A DNA stretch of 64,000 nt from Sphingobacteriales bacterium 39-19 (GTDB lineage Bacteria; Bacteroidota; Bacteroidia; Chitinophagales; Chitinophagaceae), in assembly GCA_001898465.1 (NCBI GenBank), contig MKTX01000005.1:1-64000 (forward strand), read 5' to 3'. The position numbers were made by a program, and so were the translations under genes. Each line of letters begins with the position of its first letter. Positions within the stretch are counted from its first letter, which is position 1. The notes below the pieces were generated by a model. It worked only from the letters and a program-made list of their open reading frames with translations, made no database searches and had not been told where the DNA came from. This document shows, piece by piece, positions 28,195 to 38,334 of this stretch.

Positions 28195-28224
28195 AAAAAG
28201 CCTGTTTTATAAAACAGGCTTTTT
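28195..28224. terminator. Perfect 30-bp palindrome, bidirectional terminator
   Basis: The sequence aaaaagcctgtttta / taaaacaggcttttt is an exact 15+15 palindrome with A- and T-runs at its ends, so it can terminate transcription in both directions. It lies upstream of the beta-barrel gene and just past the 53-codon open frame. Confidence 0.8.
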
Positions 28225-28384
28225 AACGAAAATGTTCAAGAAAATTAATACGTATGAATTCAACATAATTTTGCTTGCACTGTAAAATATAGGTGTTTTC
28301 ACAGGTGCCAACGGCTTGAACAATTTTACATGTATAATAGACCCCATTGTCTGATAGTAAGACGTATAATTTGGAGAAAAAATG
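28223..28384 (-). other. 53-codon open frame between two terminators, no start codon
   Basis: On the minus strand, after a TAG at 28385-28387, an open frame of 53 codons encodes a protein-like sequence (LYVLLSDNGVYYTCK, VGTCENTYILQCK, YVEFIRINFLEHFR) and ends at TAA 28223-28225. It has no ATG, GTG or TTG. It is bounded by the fusA terminator upstream and the palindromic terminator downstream. It may be a gene remnant, a gene using an unusual start, or chance. This is the only content of note in 28102-28475 besides the two terminators. Confidence 0.3.
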
Positions 28385-28416
28385 CTACCGGCACGGTATA
28401 TTTTTTGCTAAAAAAT

Positions 28417-28445
28417 AAATGCCTCATTATAAAAATGAGGCATTT
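28417..28445 (-). terminator. Rho-independent terminator of fusA
   Basis: A perfect 12-bp stem (aaatgcctcatt 28417-28428 / aatgaggcattt 28434-28445), loop of 5, is followed on the minus strand by TTTATTTTTT. It begins 31 nt past the fusA stop. Confidence 0.85.
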
Positions 28446-28475
28446 GAGTTATTCGCTTGTTAAAAACAGCAATGC

Positions 28476-30629
28476 TTAATCTTCTACTTTCAATTTACCT
28501 TTTTGTTTGGCCATTACTTCTTCTGCAATATTAGTAGGTGCAGGAGCATAATGACTGAACTCCATGGTAGAAGTAGCCCTTCCGCTGGATAATGAACGCA
28601 ATTGGGTTACGTATCCAAACATTTCACTCAAAGGAACTTTTGCTTTAATAACCTGTAAATTAGCACGGCTATCCATTCCTTCCAGCATCCCCCGGCGGCG
28701 GTTCAGGTCACCGGTTACATCACCCATGTATTGATCGGGGGTTAATACTTCTACTTTCATAATGGGTTCCAGTAATACCGGTTTTGCTTTTTTGCCTGCT
28801 TCACGGAAACCTTGCTTAGCACAAAGTTCAAAGCTCATGGCATCAGAATCCACCTGGTGGAAGCTACCATCTTTTACAGTTACCTTCATGCTTTCCATTG
28901 GGTAAGCCGCCAGTACACCGGTTGTCATAGCTGTATCAAAACCTTTTTGAATGGCAGGTACAAATTCTTTAGGAATTGAACCTCCAAATAAGGCATTTAC
29001 AAACTGGAAGTTTTTCTTTCCTTCTGATTCTTTCAGGAATTCTTCATCAGCAGGCCCTATTTCAAAAATGATATCGGCAAACTTACCCCGTCCACCGGTT
29101 TGTTTTTTCAAAATTTCACGGTGTTCAATTGTATTTTGAAATGCCTCTTTATAAGCCACCTGGGGTGCTCCCTGGTTAACTTCTACTTTAAACTCACGGC
29201 GCAAACGGTCAATGATAATTTCCAGGTGAAGCTCGCCCATACCTCTTAAAATGGTTTGGCCGGTATCTTCATCTGTATTTACACGTAATGTAGGATCTTC
29301 CTCTACCAATTTGGCAATAGCCATACCCATTTTATCTACGTCAACCTGGGTTTTGGGTTCAATGGCAATGGCAATAACCGGTTCGGGAATAAACATATTT
29401 TCCAGGGTAATGGGATGGTCTTCATCACAAAGGGTATCCCCGGTTTTAATTTCCTTAAAACCAACGGCAGCGCCAATATCACCCGCTTCAATAAAGTCAA
29501 TTGGATTTTGTTTATTCGCAAACATTTTCATAATGCGGCTTATCCTTTCTTTTTTTCCACTTCTCACATTCAAAACATAAGAGCCCGCATCCAAGTGCCC
29601 GCTATAGCAACGGAAGAAAGCCAAACGGCCCACAAAAGGATCGGTCATAATTTTAAATGCCAGTGCAGAAAATGGTTCTTTTGCATCCGGTTTGCGGCTA
29701 ATGGTTTCACCGGTATCAGGATCCAGGCCTTCAATCGCTTCAATATCTACTGGGCTTGGTAAATAACGGCATACTGCATCTAATGCAGTTTGTACCCCTT
29801 TATTTTTAAAAGAAGAACCACACATCATGGGAACAATGCTCAAATCGATAGTTGCTTTACGAATCGCTTCATGCATTTCTGCTTCCGTAATGGTATCCGG
29901 GTTTTCAAAGAATTTTTCCATCAGCATATCATCATATTCGGCAACAGCTTCTACCAATGCCGCTCTCCAATGGTTTACATCTTCTACCATATCAGCCGGT
30001 ACATCTATTTCATCAAAAGTCATCCCCTCTGTTTCCATATGCCAGATAATGCCTTTATTCTTAATTAAATCTACTACCCCGGTAAAATTATCTTCAGCGC
30101 CAATGGGTAATTGCAGCGGAACTGCTTTTGCACCCAGCATTTCTTTTACTTGCTTTACTACATTTAAAAAGTCAGCCCCTGCCCTGTCCATTTTATTTAC
30201 AAAACCAATACGGGGAACTTTATATCGGTTTGCCTGGCGCCATACGGTTTCGCTTTGAGGTTCTACCCCATCTACCGCACTAAATAATGCGATCAAGCCA
30301 TCTAATACACGCATACTTCTTTCTACCTCCACGGTAAAGTCCACGTGACCGGGCGTATCAATAATGTTAAATGAATATTTTTTGGTTTCAGGAATTACTT
30401 TCCCTTTATCAGTTGGGAAATTCCACTGGCAACTTACCGCTGCCGATGTAATGGTAATCCCCCTTTCTTTTTCCTGTTCCATCCAGTCGGTTGTTGCTGC
30501 GCCCTCGTGCACTTCCCCGGTTTTATGAATCATACCCGTGTAACGTAATATACGTTCGGTGGTAGTGGTTTTACCAGCATCAATATGAGCAGCAATTCCA
30601 AAATTTCGTTGATAACGTAAATCTGCCAT
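28476..30629 (-). CDS. fusA: Translation elongation factor G
   Basis: 717 residues. The GTPase domain has [14 protein letters not shown] (P-loop), RGITITSAA (switch I), DTPGHVDF and NKMD. Domains II-V follow, including [14 protein letters not shown] and, in domain [18 protein letters not shown] and domain [13 protein letters not shown]. It catalyses translocation and, with RRF, ribosome recycling. It stands alone, with its own putative promoter, a ~255-nt leader and a terminator; rpsL and rpsG are not beside it and rpsJ is 32 kb away, unlike the common str-S10 order. Whether another EF-G copy exists cannot be told from this window. Confidence 0.97.
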   Translation of the reverse strand: MADLRYQRNFGIAAHIDAGKTTTTERILRYTGMIHKTGEVHEGAATTDWMEQEKERGITITSAAVSCQWNFPTDKGKVIPETKKYSFNIIDTPGHVDFTVEVERSMRVLDGLIALFSAVDGVEPQSETVWRQANRYKVPRIGFVNKMDRAGADFLNVVKQVKEMLGAKAVPLQLPIGAEDNFTGVVDLIKNKGIIWHMETEGMTFDEIDVPADMVEDVNHWRAALVEAVAEYDDMLMEKFFENPDTITEAEMHEAIRKATIDLSIVPMMCGSSFKNKGVQTALDAVCRYLPSPVDIEAIEGLDPDTGETISRKPDAKEPFSALAFKIMTDPFVGRLAFFRCYSGHLDAGSYVLNVRSGKKERISRIMKMFANKQNPIDFIEAGDIGAAVGFKEIKTGDTLCDEDHPITLENMFIPEPVIAIAIEPKTQVDVDKMGMAIAKLVEEDPTLRVNTDEDTGQTILRGMGELHLEIIIDRLRREFKVEVNQGAPQVAYKEAFQNTIEHREILKKQTGGRGKFADIIFEIGPADEEFLKESEGKKNFQFVNALFGGSIPKEFVPAIQKGFDTAMTTGVLAAYPMESMKVTVKDGSFHQVDSDAMSFELCAKQGFREAGKKAKPVLLEPIMKVEVLTPDQYMGDVTGDLNRRRGMLEGMDSRANLQVIKAKVPLSEMFGYVTQLRSLSSGRATSTMEFSHYAPAPTNIAEEVMAKQKGKLKVED

Positions 30630-30885
30630 CGTTTTTTATTTAATATTTAAAGTGTAAAATTTTTATTGGGGTCTCCCCCCATGATTTGTTTTCTAATTAT
30701 TTTGTTACCAGCAGTAAATCATTCATCATCTTTATAGGCGTCGCACTCTTGTACGGCGCATCGCTGCTGATCTTCTCCCGGCAATAAGCTTATTGGCTAA
30801 GGGGGAGGTTATATGGTAGTATTGCTGCTCTCATAATATGCTAAATTGCCGTGCCACCATCTACCAGCACGGGCATTTAGCGGCG
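30630..30885 (-). promoter_or_regulatory. Long structured 5' leader of fusA with two tiny upstream frames
   Basis: The region holds no ordinary gene. In transcript order it contains a 15-bp stem with two mismatches (30867-30881 against 30840-30854, 12-nt loop), a 14-bp palindrome CAATAAGCTTATTG around 30788, a mini-frame MRRTRVRRL (30732-30761), a second one MMNDLLLVTK (30697-30729), and a small stem TGGGG/CCCCA (30667-30681) about 40 nt before the fusA ATG. This suggests post-transcriptional control of EF-G, but none of it is demonstrated. Confidence 0.45.
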
Positions 30886-30893
30886 CAAAGGTA
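30886..30893 (-). promoter_or_regulatory. Putative -7 element of the fusA promoter
   Basis: TACCTTTG on the minus strand matches TAnnTTTG and is identical to the -7 boxes at 41527 and 62785. No TTTG is found 19 nt upstream, so the -33 element is weak or absent. The predicted start lies right at the first leader stem. Confidence 0.5.
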
Positions 30894-30969
30894 AGAAAAT
30901 ACTGCATAAAAAAGCCCGCTGTTTGTAAAAAAAATCACAAATGCAAGCCCCTCATTTTCAAGCATAAAA

Positions 30970-30993
30970 AAGGCTGCCCGGTTGGGCAGCCTT
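30970..30993 (-). terminator. Rho-independent terminator of the T9SS metallopeptidase gene
   Basis: A 10-bp stem aaggctgccc (30970-30979) / gggcagcctt (30984-30993) with a GGTT loop is followed on the minus strand by a T-run. It starts 20 nt past the stop codon of the 1503-residue protease gene. Confidence 0.85.
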
Positions 30994-31012
30994 ATAAAAG
31001 TTTGTTATTTAC

Positions 31013-34000
31013 TTATTGCTTAAACACTTTGCCTGCACCCAGTTTCTTCCCATTGGCATCTTTCACTTCTACCATATAGGTTCCTGCGCTTAGGTTACTA
31101 ATGTCAACATCCATTCGGCCATAAGGTCCTACCACATTATATTTTTTTGACCAAACCCTTTGTCCTGTTGATGAATAAACATTTATAAAACGTTCAGCAG
31201 ATACATCGTTGCCTACTTTATTATAAAATCTCACCAGGAATTGGCCCTTGGTAGGATTTGGATAAATGAATACCAAATCACTTCCTGCCGCTTTTAAGGT
31301 CACTTCATTTGTAGTGGTGCTGCATCCGGTGGTTAGGTTGGTTACTACGGCACGGTAGCTACCAAAATCATCCCCTTTTAAATCAACCGATGAACCGTTA
31401 AAAGCTGGCCAGGGTTGTCCTTCTTTAATCCAGCTATACCCGTAATTACCCATTGCAGGAGCAACAGTTACGTATAAACCAGCCCGGATATAAGGATTGA
31501 TCGTATTTCCGGAAGCAAGTGTTAACACAGCACTTGGTGTTTGATTCACAGTTAATGAAGCAATATCAGAGATCACGGCACCGCAAGGTACACCAGATAC
31601 AATAACACGGTAGCGGTAACCATTTTGCAGTGTACTTAGGTTGGTGAAAGATATACTGGTGCCGATCGCATTGGGTATATTCACAAACGGCCCGTTATTG
31701 ATACTTACCTGCCATTGATACGTAATAGTAGAACCGGTAGCCGCTACACTAAAGCTTACCTCATCTCCGGAGCACCTTACGGCACTTTGCGGCTGGCTGG
31801 TAATATTTACAGGGCTGTTTACCTGTAATGTAGCTACCGCAGAATTGAATGCTGCAGAACAGGTGCCAGATAATTGTACCCGGTATTTATAACCATTCAT
31901 AGCTGCCGTTAAACCGGAAAGGTTTAGCGTTGCTGATGTAGCACCAATTACATTGGTCCAAACGGTACCTCCATTGATACTCACCTGCCATTGGTAACTT
32001 ACAGCTGTACCTGAAGCAGTTACTGAGAAACTAGTTGTATTGGTTGGTAAACAAACAGATGCATCTACCGGCTGAGCAGATACTACCACCGGTGTATTTA
32101 CTGTTAAGTTCACACAATTAGAAGTTACGGATCCGCATGCTCCTGTTACAATTACATGGTATGCGCCGGCATTGCTCACTTGTGCCGAAGCAATATTATA
32201 AGTAGCTGAAGTTGCGCCTGCGATATCGCTAAATGTACCCGTACAACTGGTTGCATATTGCCATTGATAGCTTAATCCGGTACCCGAAGCAGCAGCAGTA
32301 AAGCTAGCTGCATTTGTTGTACATATAGTTACATCAGCAGGTTGTGTACCAATACTCACCGGTGTATTTACTGTAAGTGTTGCTGCATTAGATACAATAG
32401 GAACGGGAGTACAGCTATATACCAGTGCATGGTATTGATTATTATTCATACCTGCAGTTACAGCATTTAATGATAAGGCAGCAGCAGTAGCGCCTGTAAT
32501 ATCTGTCCAGGTAGTTCCGCCATCGGTGCTTACCTGCCATTGATATGTTAAGTTAGTGCCGGTAGCTGCTACTGTAAAGCTGGCATTTGCGCCCGCACAT
32601 AAAACAGTAGATGCTGGTTGGCTTGTAATGCTGGAAGCGTTTCCTACCGTTAAAGTTGCTGCTGCTGAAGTAGTAGCGGTAACAGAACAAGTACCTGTTA
32701 TATTTACCCGGTATTGATAACCGTTCATACCGTTTGCTACAGAAGTAATATTATAGGTAGCCGCTATAGCGCCCGGAATATCTGACCAGGTTCCGCCCCC
32801 ATCAGTACTTTGTTGCCATTGATAGCTGAGCCCAGCGCCTGAAGCAGTTACGCTAAAGCTGGCAGCTGAACCTGCACATTGCAGTACATTTTGTGGTTGG
32901 GCGCTAATTACGGGAGAAAGACTCACGGTTAAAGTTGCTGCTGCAGAAGTAACCGTTCCGCACTGGCCATTTACAATTACATGGTATTGATTATTATTAA
33001 GTGCTGATGTAGCGCCTGTAATGCTGTAACTGCTACTGGTAGCGCCGGCAATATTACTCCAGCTTACGCCACCGTTGGTAGATATCTGCCATTGGTAGCT
33101 GGTAACAGTTGCACCGGTAGTTGTTACACTAAAGCTCACATTGTTTCCCTCGCAAATGCCCTGGCTTGCAGGTGCAGTTTGTATGGTAGGAGCTGCACCG
33201 GGCTGTACAACAAAAGGTACAATTACCGTTTGGTTCGATACGCCGGCAATACCATTTAAAGAAATATTATATGTACCGGGAGTTAATGTATTTACACCGG
33301 TTAAAGTAACGGTAGCACTGTTACCCGGTGTTAACGGGTTGGGTGTTACTGAAGCAGTTGTTCCCGAAGGAGCGCCGCTTATGGTTAAATTAATGGGTGT
33401 AGTGAACCCGCCTGTTGCAACGGTTGCAACGGTACTATTTGCACTAGCCCCTGCTCCACAACTGATGTTTACTGCAGCAGGTGTGGTAAATGTGAATCCA
33501 CTAGGGGGTAATGTTATTGAAAAGTTAGCATCTGATATATCAAAGAATATATTACCAACAGACTCAATTTTTACACGGGCAGTTGTTGTGATTGTTCCCG
33601 GTAAGGTAACCACTTCTGATCCATCATTCGTGGTATTGGCTGCCAGGGTAACAGGGAAGGTTAATCCCCCATCGGTAGATAATAATATATTTACATTACT
33701 ACAACTAACCGGTGCCGCCGTGGTATTGGCCACATCCCAGGTAATGGTTTGTGAGGAACCTGCAAACCAGGAAACGGGGGTGTTGGGTGAAGTAACTTTA
33801 AATGGTCCCGAGGTTGCAGTTACAGTTACCACCATATCCGTATAAGCTGTTTGACCTACACTTACAGGAGGGGTAGAAATATAAGGGCTATTATCTCTTA
33901 CCGTCAACCTAAAGTTTAAAGTACGGCCAATAGAACTTAAGGCTTCAATTGTTGCAATGGCATCACCACCCGGTAAAGGCCCTGTAACAAACTGCCCTGC

Positions 34001-35524
34001 TAAAATAGTTGATAGCTGGGGGAAAGTACGTGTGGGTGAACTGGTTGGCAAAAAGCTAAGCCAGTTTGGCCCCGTAGGTTTAGTGATATAAGCCCGGCTA
34101 TTATTTCCTGTTTGGCCGGTACCATCATTATTTTGTTCCCAGCAATATGTTAAAGCATCGCCGGCATTGGCATCGGTAGCAGAGCCGGTAAGCGCAAAGG
34201 GTGTACTGATAGGAATAGTATAATTATTCACGGGCGCTACTACAGGTGTTGCATTTGTTGCCGTAATATTAGTAGTAACCGGGCAGGTTTTCAATTGCAG
34301 GTTATTTTGTATTTGCTCAATAGTAGTTTCATGATACATCGCAATGGAGTGAGGGGCAACGTCCTGGCTGGTAATGCCTGCATATCCCATAATGGTAATA
34401 CCAGAACCCACTTCTTTATTAACACCTGTACCTTCTGTACTCATTGAAAAAGTATGGTTACCACCCAATTGGTGGCCCACTTCATGTACTACATAGTCAA
34501 TATCAAAATTATCTCCTTGTGGAATTCCGTCTGCAGGAGATGTAATACCACTTCCTTTATTGGTACCGCATACACAACCAATACAACCGGCATTACCACC
34601 ACCGCCGGAAGCGCCAAACATATGGCCAATATCGTAATTTGCAGATCCTATTACTGTATTTAATGTACTTTGTAATTGTGCATTCCAGGATCCTAAATTG
34701 TTTGAATACGGATCCGTAAGCGGATCATAATAAATAACCTGGTCAGTATTGGGAATTAAATTTAAGTGTAATGCCAGGTCTCTTTCGTACATACCATTAC
34801 AACGGGTAAGGGTTGCATTAAAAGCAGCTAACACCAAACCAACCTGTGAGGCATTAAAAGCGCCAAAATAATTGGAATATTCTGCATTACAAGATTGGGC
34901 TAAACGCATGGTTCTTAATTCACCTGCAGAACTATTGGTATAGTTATTACTAAGCACTTTTGCATTTAATTCTGTTGTAAATTTTTCTTCTACAGTAGAA
35001 CAAGTCCAGGGCAAAGGACCTGACTGGCGGCTGGGATTAAAAACAGCATATACCGATCCGTCTACAGAATATTGTTCAATAAATTCATTCGGCTTACCGG
35101 TTCTAAAAACCATGGTTTGTATGCCTTGTGGCGAAATACTGATTTTTAATGAGGCATATTTATCTGTTACCCCCCTGCCAGAATAAGCTCTTATTTCGGG
35201 GAACCGGGCTTGTAAGGCAGGATCAAAATTAGAAGCTTCAAATACTTCAAATTGTTCCACGTTACCTGCTACATTGGGTAAACTAATCACCGTAGAGCGG
35301 CTTGCAGGATGATCTCCTACAATGGAGAACAAGGCTGCTTTTAGGGGCTGCAGATTTAAAGTAAATAACTTAAACTCTTTTGGAAACGATTGCCTGCTTA
35401 CTGCATGGTTCGCTTTTATTGTTCCTGGCCGGGCCATGTTTGCTGACCAATAAGTATCTTTTTGCGCATACGTCAATATAGATACCAGCAAGAACAATAC
35501 TGAAAATAGTAAAGATTTTCTCAT
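31013..35524 (-). CDS. Secreted reprolysin-like zinc metallopeptidase with Ig-like repeats and T9SS type-A domain
   Basis: 1503 residues. Signal peptide 1-21. A propeptide-like region (~25-205) precedes the protease domain (~210-420), with VVHEVGHQLGGNHTF giving zinc ligands His347, His351, His357 and catalytic Glu348, and a later Met-turn candidate ITIMGYAG. A possible P/cadherin-like region follows (~430-700). From ~795 to ~1350 about seven Ig-like units of ~80 residues recur (ITSQPASTVLCAGANASFTV, YQWQVSTDGGTTW). The C-terminus (LVFIYPNPTKGQFLVRF, SAGTYMVEV) is a type-A T9SS sorting domain. It is a likely extracellular protease. Confidence 0.88.
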   Translation of the reverse strand: MRKSLLFSVLFLLVSILTYAQKDTYWSANMARPGTIKANHAVSRQSFPKEFKLFTLNLQPLKAALFSIVGDHPASRSTVISLPNVAGNVEQFEVFEASNFDPALQARFPEIRAYSGRGVTDKYASLKISISPQGIQTMVFRTGKPNEFIEQYSVDGSVYAVFNPSRQSGPLPWTCSTVEEKFTTELNAKVLSNNYTNSSAGELRTMRLAQSCNAEYSNYFGAFNASQVGLVLAAFNATLTRCNGMYERDLALHLNLIPNTDQVIYYDPLTDPYSNNLGSWNAQLQSTLNTVIGSANYDIGHMFGASGGGGNAGCIGCVCGTNKGSGITSPADGIPQGDNFDIDYVVHEVGHQLGGNHTFSMSTEGTGVNKEVGSGITIMGYAGITSQDVAPHSIAMYHETTIEQIQNNLQLKTCPVTTNITATNATPVVAPVNNYTIPISTPFALTGSATDANAGDALTYCWEQNNDGTGQTGNNSRAYITKPTGPNWLSFLPTSSPTRTFPQLSTILAGQFVTGPLPGGDAIATIEALSSIGRTLNFRLTVRDNSPYISTPPVSVGQTAYTDMVVTVTATSGPFKVTSPNTPVSWFAGSSQTITWDVANTTAAPVSCSNVNILLSTDGGLTFPVTLAANTTNDGSEVVTLPGTITTTARVKIESVGNIFFDISDANFSITLPPSGFTFTTPAAVNISCGAGASANSTVATVATGGFTTPINLTISGAPSGTTASVTPNPLTPGNSATVTLTGVNTLTPGTYNISLNGIAGVSNQTVIVPFVVQPGAAPTIQTAPASQGICEGNNVSFSVTTTGATVTSYQWQISTNGGVSWSNIAGATSSSYSITGATSALNNNQYHVIVNGQCGTVTSAAATLTVSLSPVISAQPQNVLQCAGSAASFSVTASGAGLSYQWQQSTDGGGTWSDIPGAIAATYNITSVANGMNGYQYRVNITGTCSVTATTSAAATLTVGNASSITSQPASTVLCAGANASFTVAATGTNLTYQWQVSTDGGTTWTDITGATAAALSLNAVTAGMNNNQYHALVYSCTPVPIVSNAATLTVNTPVSIGTQPADVTICTTNAASFTAAASGTGLSYQWQYATSCTGTFSDIAGATSATYNIASAQVSNAGAYHVIVTGACGSVTSNCVNLTVNTPVVVSAQPVDASVCLPTNTTSFSVTASGTAVSYQWQVSINGGTVWTNVIGATSATLNLSGLTAAMNGYKYRVQLSGTCSAAFNSAVATLQVNSPVNITSQPQSAVRCSGDEVSFSVAATGSTITYQWQVSINNGPFVNIPNAIGTSISFTNLSTLQNGYRYRVIVSGVPCGAVISDIASLTVNQTPSAVLTLASGNTINPYIRAGLYVTVAPAMGNYGYSWIKEGQPWPAFNGSSVDLKGDDFGSYRAVVTNLTTGCSTTTNEVTLKAAGSDLVFIYPNPTKGQFLVRFYNKVGNDVSAERFINVYSSTGQRVWSKKYNVVGPYGRMDVDISNLSAGTYMVEVKDANGKKLGAGKVFKQ

Positions 35525-35780
35525 GTTAATTTTGCTTTTTAGGAGTTACGAAATTATTGTATTTTAACATTAAAAAGGGAGATGGAACCATTTATTCTTA
35601 AAATAAATTTTCAATCGTGTAAATCAGGATGCTCTAATGTCAATTGTTTTACAAAAACCGAATGGTTCCCCGCTTTTATTTGATAACTTTCATGAATTGC
35701 CGGATCCTTATATAGATTATCAAAACGAATAATGGATACTCATCTTTAACCCACTTACCTAATTATAAAAAAGCTGAAAA

Positions 35781-38273
35781 TTGAAGGAGACAAAAATAAA
35801 TACCCCTATTGGCCTCCCTATCATTACACAGTGGCTGGATACTCATCAAAGAAAAGCGTTCCCTTTTCAATTACAAACCTGGCAATCTATAGCCCATGCA
35901 AAATCGGGGCTTGTTAATGCGCCTACCGGGTTTGGAAAAACGTATTCTGTTTTTTTGGGTGTTCTTATTCATTTTATAAATCAACATCCCCATACCTATC
36001 GTACCCAAAGTAAAAATGGTTTACAATTATTATGGATTACCCCTTTAAGAGCATTAGCTAAAGATATTGGCCGTGCCATGGAAGAAGTACTTACAGAACT
36101 GGAAATCCCCTGGAAAGTATCCATTCGCAATGGAGATACATCTGCTTCAGAAAGGCTGAAACAAAAAAATAATATGCCGGAGATTCTCATCATTACCCCG
36201 GAAAGCCTTCATTTATTATTTGCCCAAAAAAATAACAGCTCATTATTTAATACATTAGGCTGTATAGCGGTTGATGAATGGCATGAACTGATGGGAACGA
36301 AAAGGGGCGTGCAAACCGAACTCGCCATCAGCCACCTGGTTCAATTAAAAGAAAAAGCAAATCTCCCAAAACCTTTGCTATGGGGAATTTCGGCAACCAT
36401 TGGAAATTTAGACCAGGCCATGCAGGTATTAACTTTTTCACTGGGAGAAAATAAAGAATGCGAAATCATTAAAGCCAGCATTCATAAAAAAATAGAATTG
36501 GATTCTATTATTCCAGGTTCTATGGAACAGTATCCATGGGCAGGCCACCTGGGTTTACACCTGGCAGACGCTCTCTTACCCATTTTAAATACCCATACAA
36601 CCACGCTCCTGTTTATCAATACCCGGGGTATGAGTGAGCGATGGTACCAGCACCTGATAAGTATTTCACCCGATCTTGCCGGAGCTATCGCCCTGCACCA
36701 TGGCAGCCTTGAACCTGGCATACGTATATGGGTAGAAGAAGCATTGCACAGGGGTACTTTATCTGCCGTAGTATGCACCGCCAGCCTCGATTTAGGTGTT
36801 GACTTTCGGCCCGTAGAAATGGTGATTCAAGTGGGATCACCCAAGGGTGTGGCCCGGTTTTTACAAAGAGCCGGCCGCAGTGGCCATCAACCGGGCGAAA
36901 CAAGCAAAATTATATTTTTACCTACCCATTCATTAGAATTATTAGAGGCTGCCGCTTTAAAAGAGGCTATCGCCACCCATTTTATAGAAAGCCGTGAACC
37001 CTTACAATTGTGTTACGATGTTTTAATTCAGTTTTTAGGAACCCTGGCGGTGGGAGATGGATTTTACAAAGAAGAGGTGTACCAGGAAATAACCCATACC
37101 CATTGTTTTGCAACATTGATGTATGAAAATTTCTTACAAATATTGCATTTTATCACACAGGGCGGAAAAGCATTACAGCAATACGATGATTTTAAAAAAG
37201 TGGAGATTATAGATGAACGATATAAAATTACAAACCGGCGAATTGCGATGCGCCACCGTTTACACATTGGTACCATTGTGAGCGATGCCATGCTCAAAGT
37301 AAAATTAATAAGCGGTTCCTATATGGGTGTTATTGAAGAATGGTTTATCAGCCGGCTAAACCCGGGTGATGTGTTTACCCTGGCAGGCCGGAATTTAGAA
37401 TTTATCCGCATTAAAGACATGACGGTACAGGTACGTAAAAGCAATGCCGCCAAATCAATTGTACCCAGCTGGAACGGGGGTAGAATGCCATTAAGCGCTA
37501 ACCTTGGCTTTATGTTAAGAAAAAAATTGAATGATGCAGCCGAAAAAAAATATAACAAAAATGCCAAAGAACTTACGGCTTTGGAACCGCTATTTGACCT
37601 GCAAAAAAAATTATCGCATGTACCTTTGCAGGATGAACTGCTCATTGAACATATTTATACCAAAGACGGTTACCATTTATTTGTGTACCCTTTTGAAGGA
37701 AGGCTGGTACATGAAGCCATGGCAGCATTACTGGCTTTTAGATTATCACAAATTACCCCTATCAGTTTTTCAATTGCTATGAATGATTATGGTTTTGAAT
37801 TACTGAGTGATCAACCCATTCCTTTAAACGATACAAATGTATATGAACTGTTCAGTGAAAAAAATTTATTGTATGATATACAAAGGAGTGTAAATGCCAG
37901 CGAAATGGCAAGGCGAAAGTTCAGGGATATCGCCGTAATTGGCGGCCTGGTATTTAAAGGTATGCCCGGCGAGCATACAAAGCAAAAGCATTTGCAAAGC
38001 TCTGCTTCCTTATTATTTAATGTATTCCAGGAATATGATCCCCATAATGTATTATTGAGGCAGGCATATAATGAAGTTATGGAACAACAGATGGATGAAC
38101 CCCGGCTGAGAAACATGCTAAAGCGAATACAGCATGGCAAAATCATCATTCGATTCCCGGACCAGTTAACCCCCTTCTGTTTTCCTATAAAAGTAGATAG
38201 TATGCGGGAACATATTAGTTCAGAAAAATTAGAAGACCGGATTTTAAAAATGCAAATGCAATTAAAAAAATAA
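35781..38273 (+). CDS. Lhr-like DEXH helicase, ligase-associated type
   Basis: 830 residues of superfamily 2: Walker A NAPTGFGKTY (~46-55), DEXH box VDEWHEL (Asp165-His168), motif III SATIGN (~204), motif VI FLQRAGRSGHQPG, then the winged-helix and Lhr C-terminal region. The sequence matches the helicase usually encoded beside an ATP-dependent DNA ligase, exonuclease and phosphoesterase in a DNA-damage-response set. None of those partners is adjacent here. The start is TTG at 35781: a TGA lies two codons upstream and no in-frame ATG occurs before motif I, so a non-ATG start is required. Confidence 0.87.
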   Translation: MKETKINTPIGLPIITQWLDTHQRKAFPFQLQTWQSIAHAKSGLVNAPTGFGKTYSVFLGVLIHFINQHPHTYRTQSKNGLQLLWITPLRALAKDIGRAMEEVLTELEIPWKVSIRNGDTSASERLKQKNNMPEILIITPESLHLLFAQKNNSSLFNTLGCIAVDEWHELMGTKRGVQTELAISHLVQLKEKANLPKPLLWGISATIGNLDQAMQVLTFSLGENKECEIIKASIHKKIELDSIIPGSMEQYPWAGHLGLHLADALLPILNTHTTTLLFINTRGMSERWYQHLISISPDLAGAIALHHGSLEPGIRIWVEEALHRGTLSAVVCTASLDLGVDFRPVEMVIQVGSPKGVARFLQRAGRSGHQPGETSKIIFLPTHSLELLEAAALKEAIATHFIESREPLQLCYDVLIQFLGTLAVGDGFYKEEVYQEITHTHCFATLMYENFLQILHFITQGGKALQQYDDFKKVEIIDERYKITNRRIAMRHRLHIGTIVSDAMLKVKLISGSYMGVIEEWFISRLNPGDVFTLAGRNLEFIRIKDMTVQVRKSNAAKSIVPSWNGGRMPLSANLGFMLRKKLNDAAEKKYNKNAKELTALEPLFDLQKKLSHVPLQDELLIEHIYTKDGYHLFVYPFEGRLVHEAMAALLAFRLSQITPISFSIAMNDYGFELLSDQPIPLNDTNVYELFSEKNLLYDIQRSVNASEMARRKFRDIAVIGGLVFKGMPGEHTKQKHLQSSASLLFNVFQEYDPHNVLLRQAYNEVMEQQMDEPRLRNMLKRIQHGKIIIRFPDQLTPFCFPIKVDSMREHISSEKLEDRILKMQMQLKK

Positions 38274-38334
38274 AACAATCATCAAAACGCTTTTACCAAA
38301 TTAGGGATAGGCACTTCAATATAATGCTGTTCAT

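Noticed and set aside
29827-30258. 143-codon plus-strand ORF opposite fusA
   Set aside because: Antisense shadow of the highly conserved EF-G gene, with no recognisable protein features.
33141-33845. 234-codon antisense ORF in the metallopeptidase gene
   Set aside because: It is the complement of a low-complexity Ig-like region, has no start context, and the sense frame encodes recognised domains.
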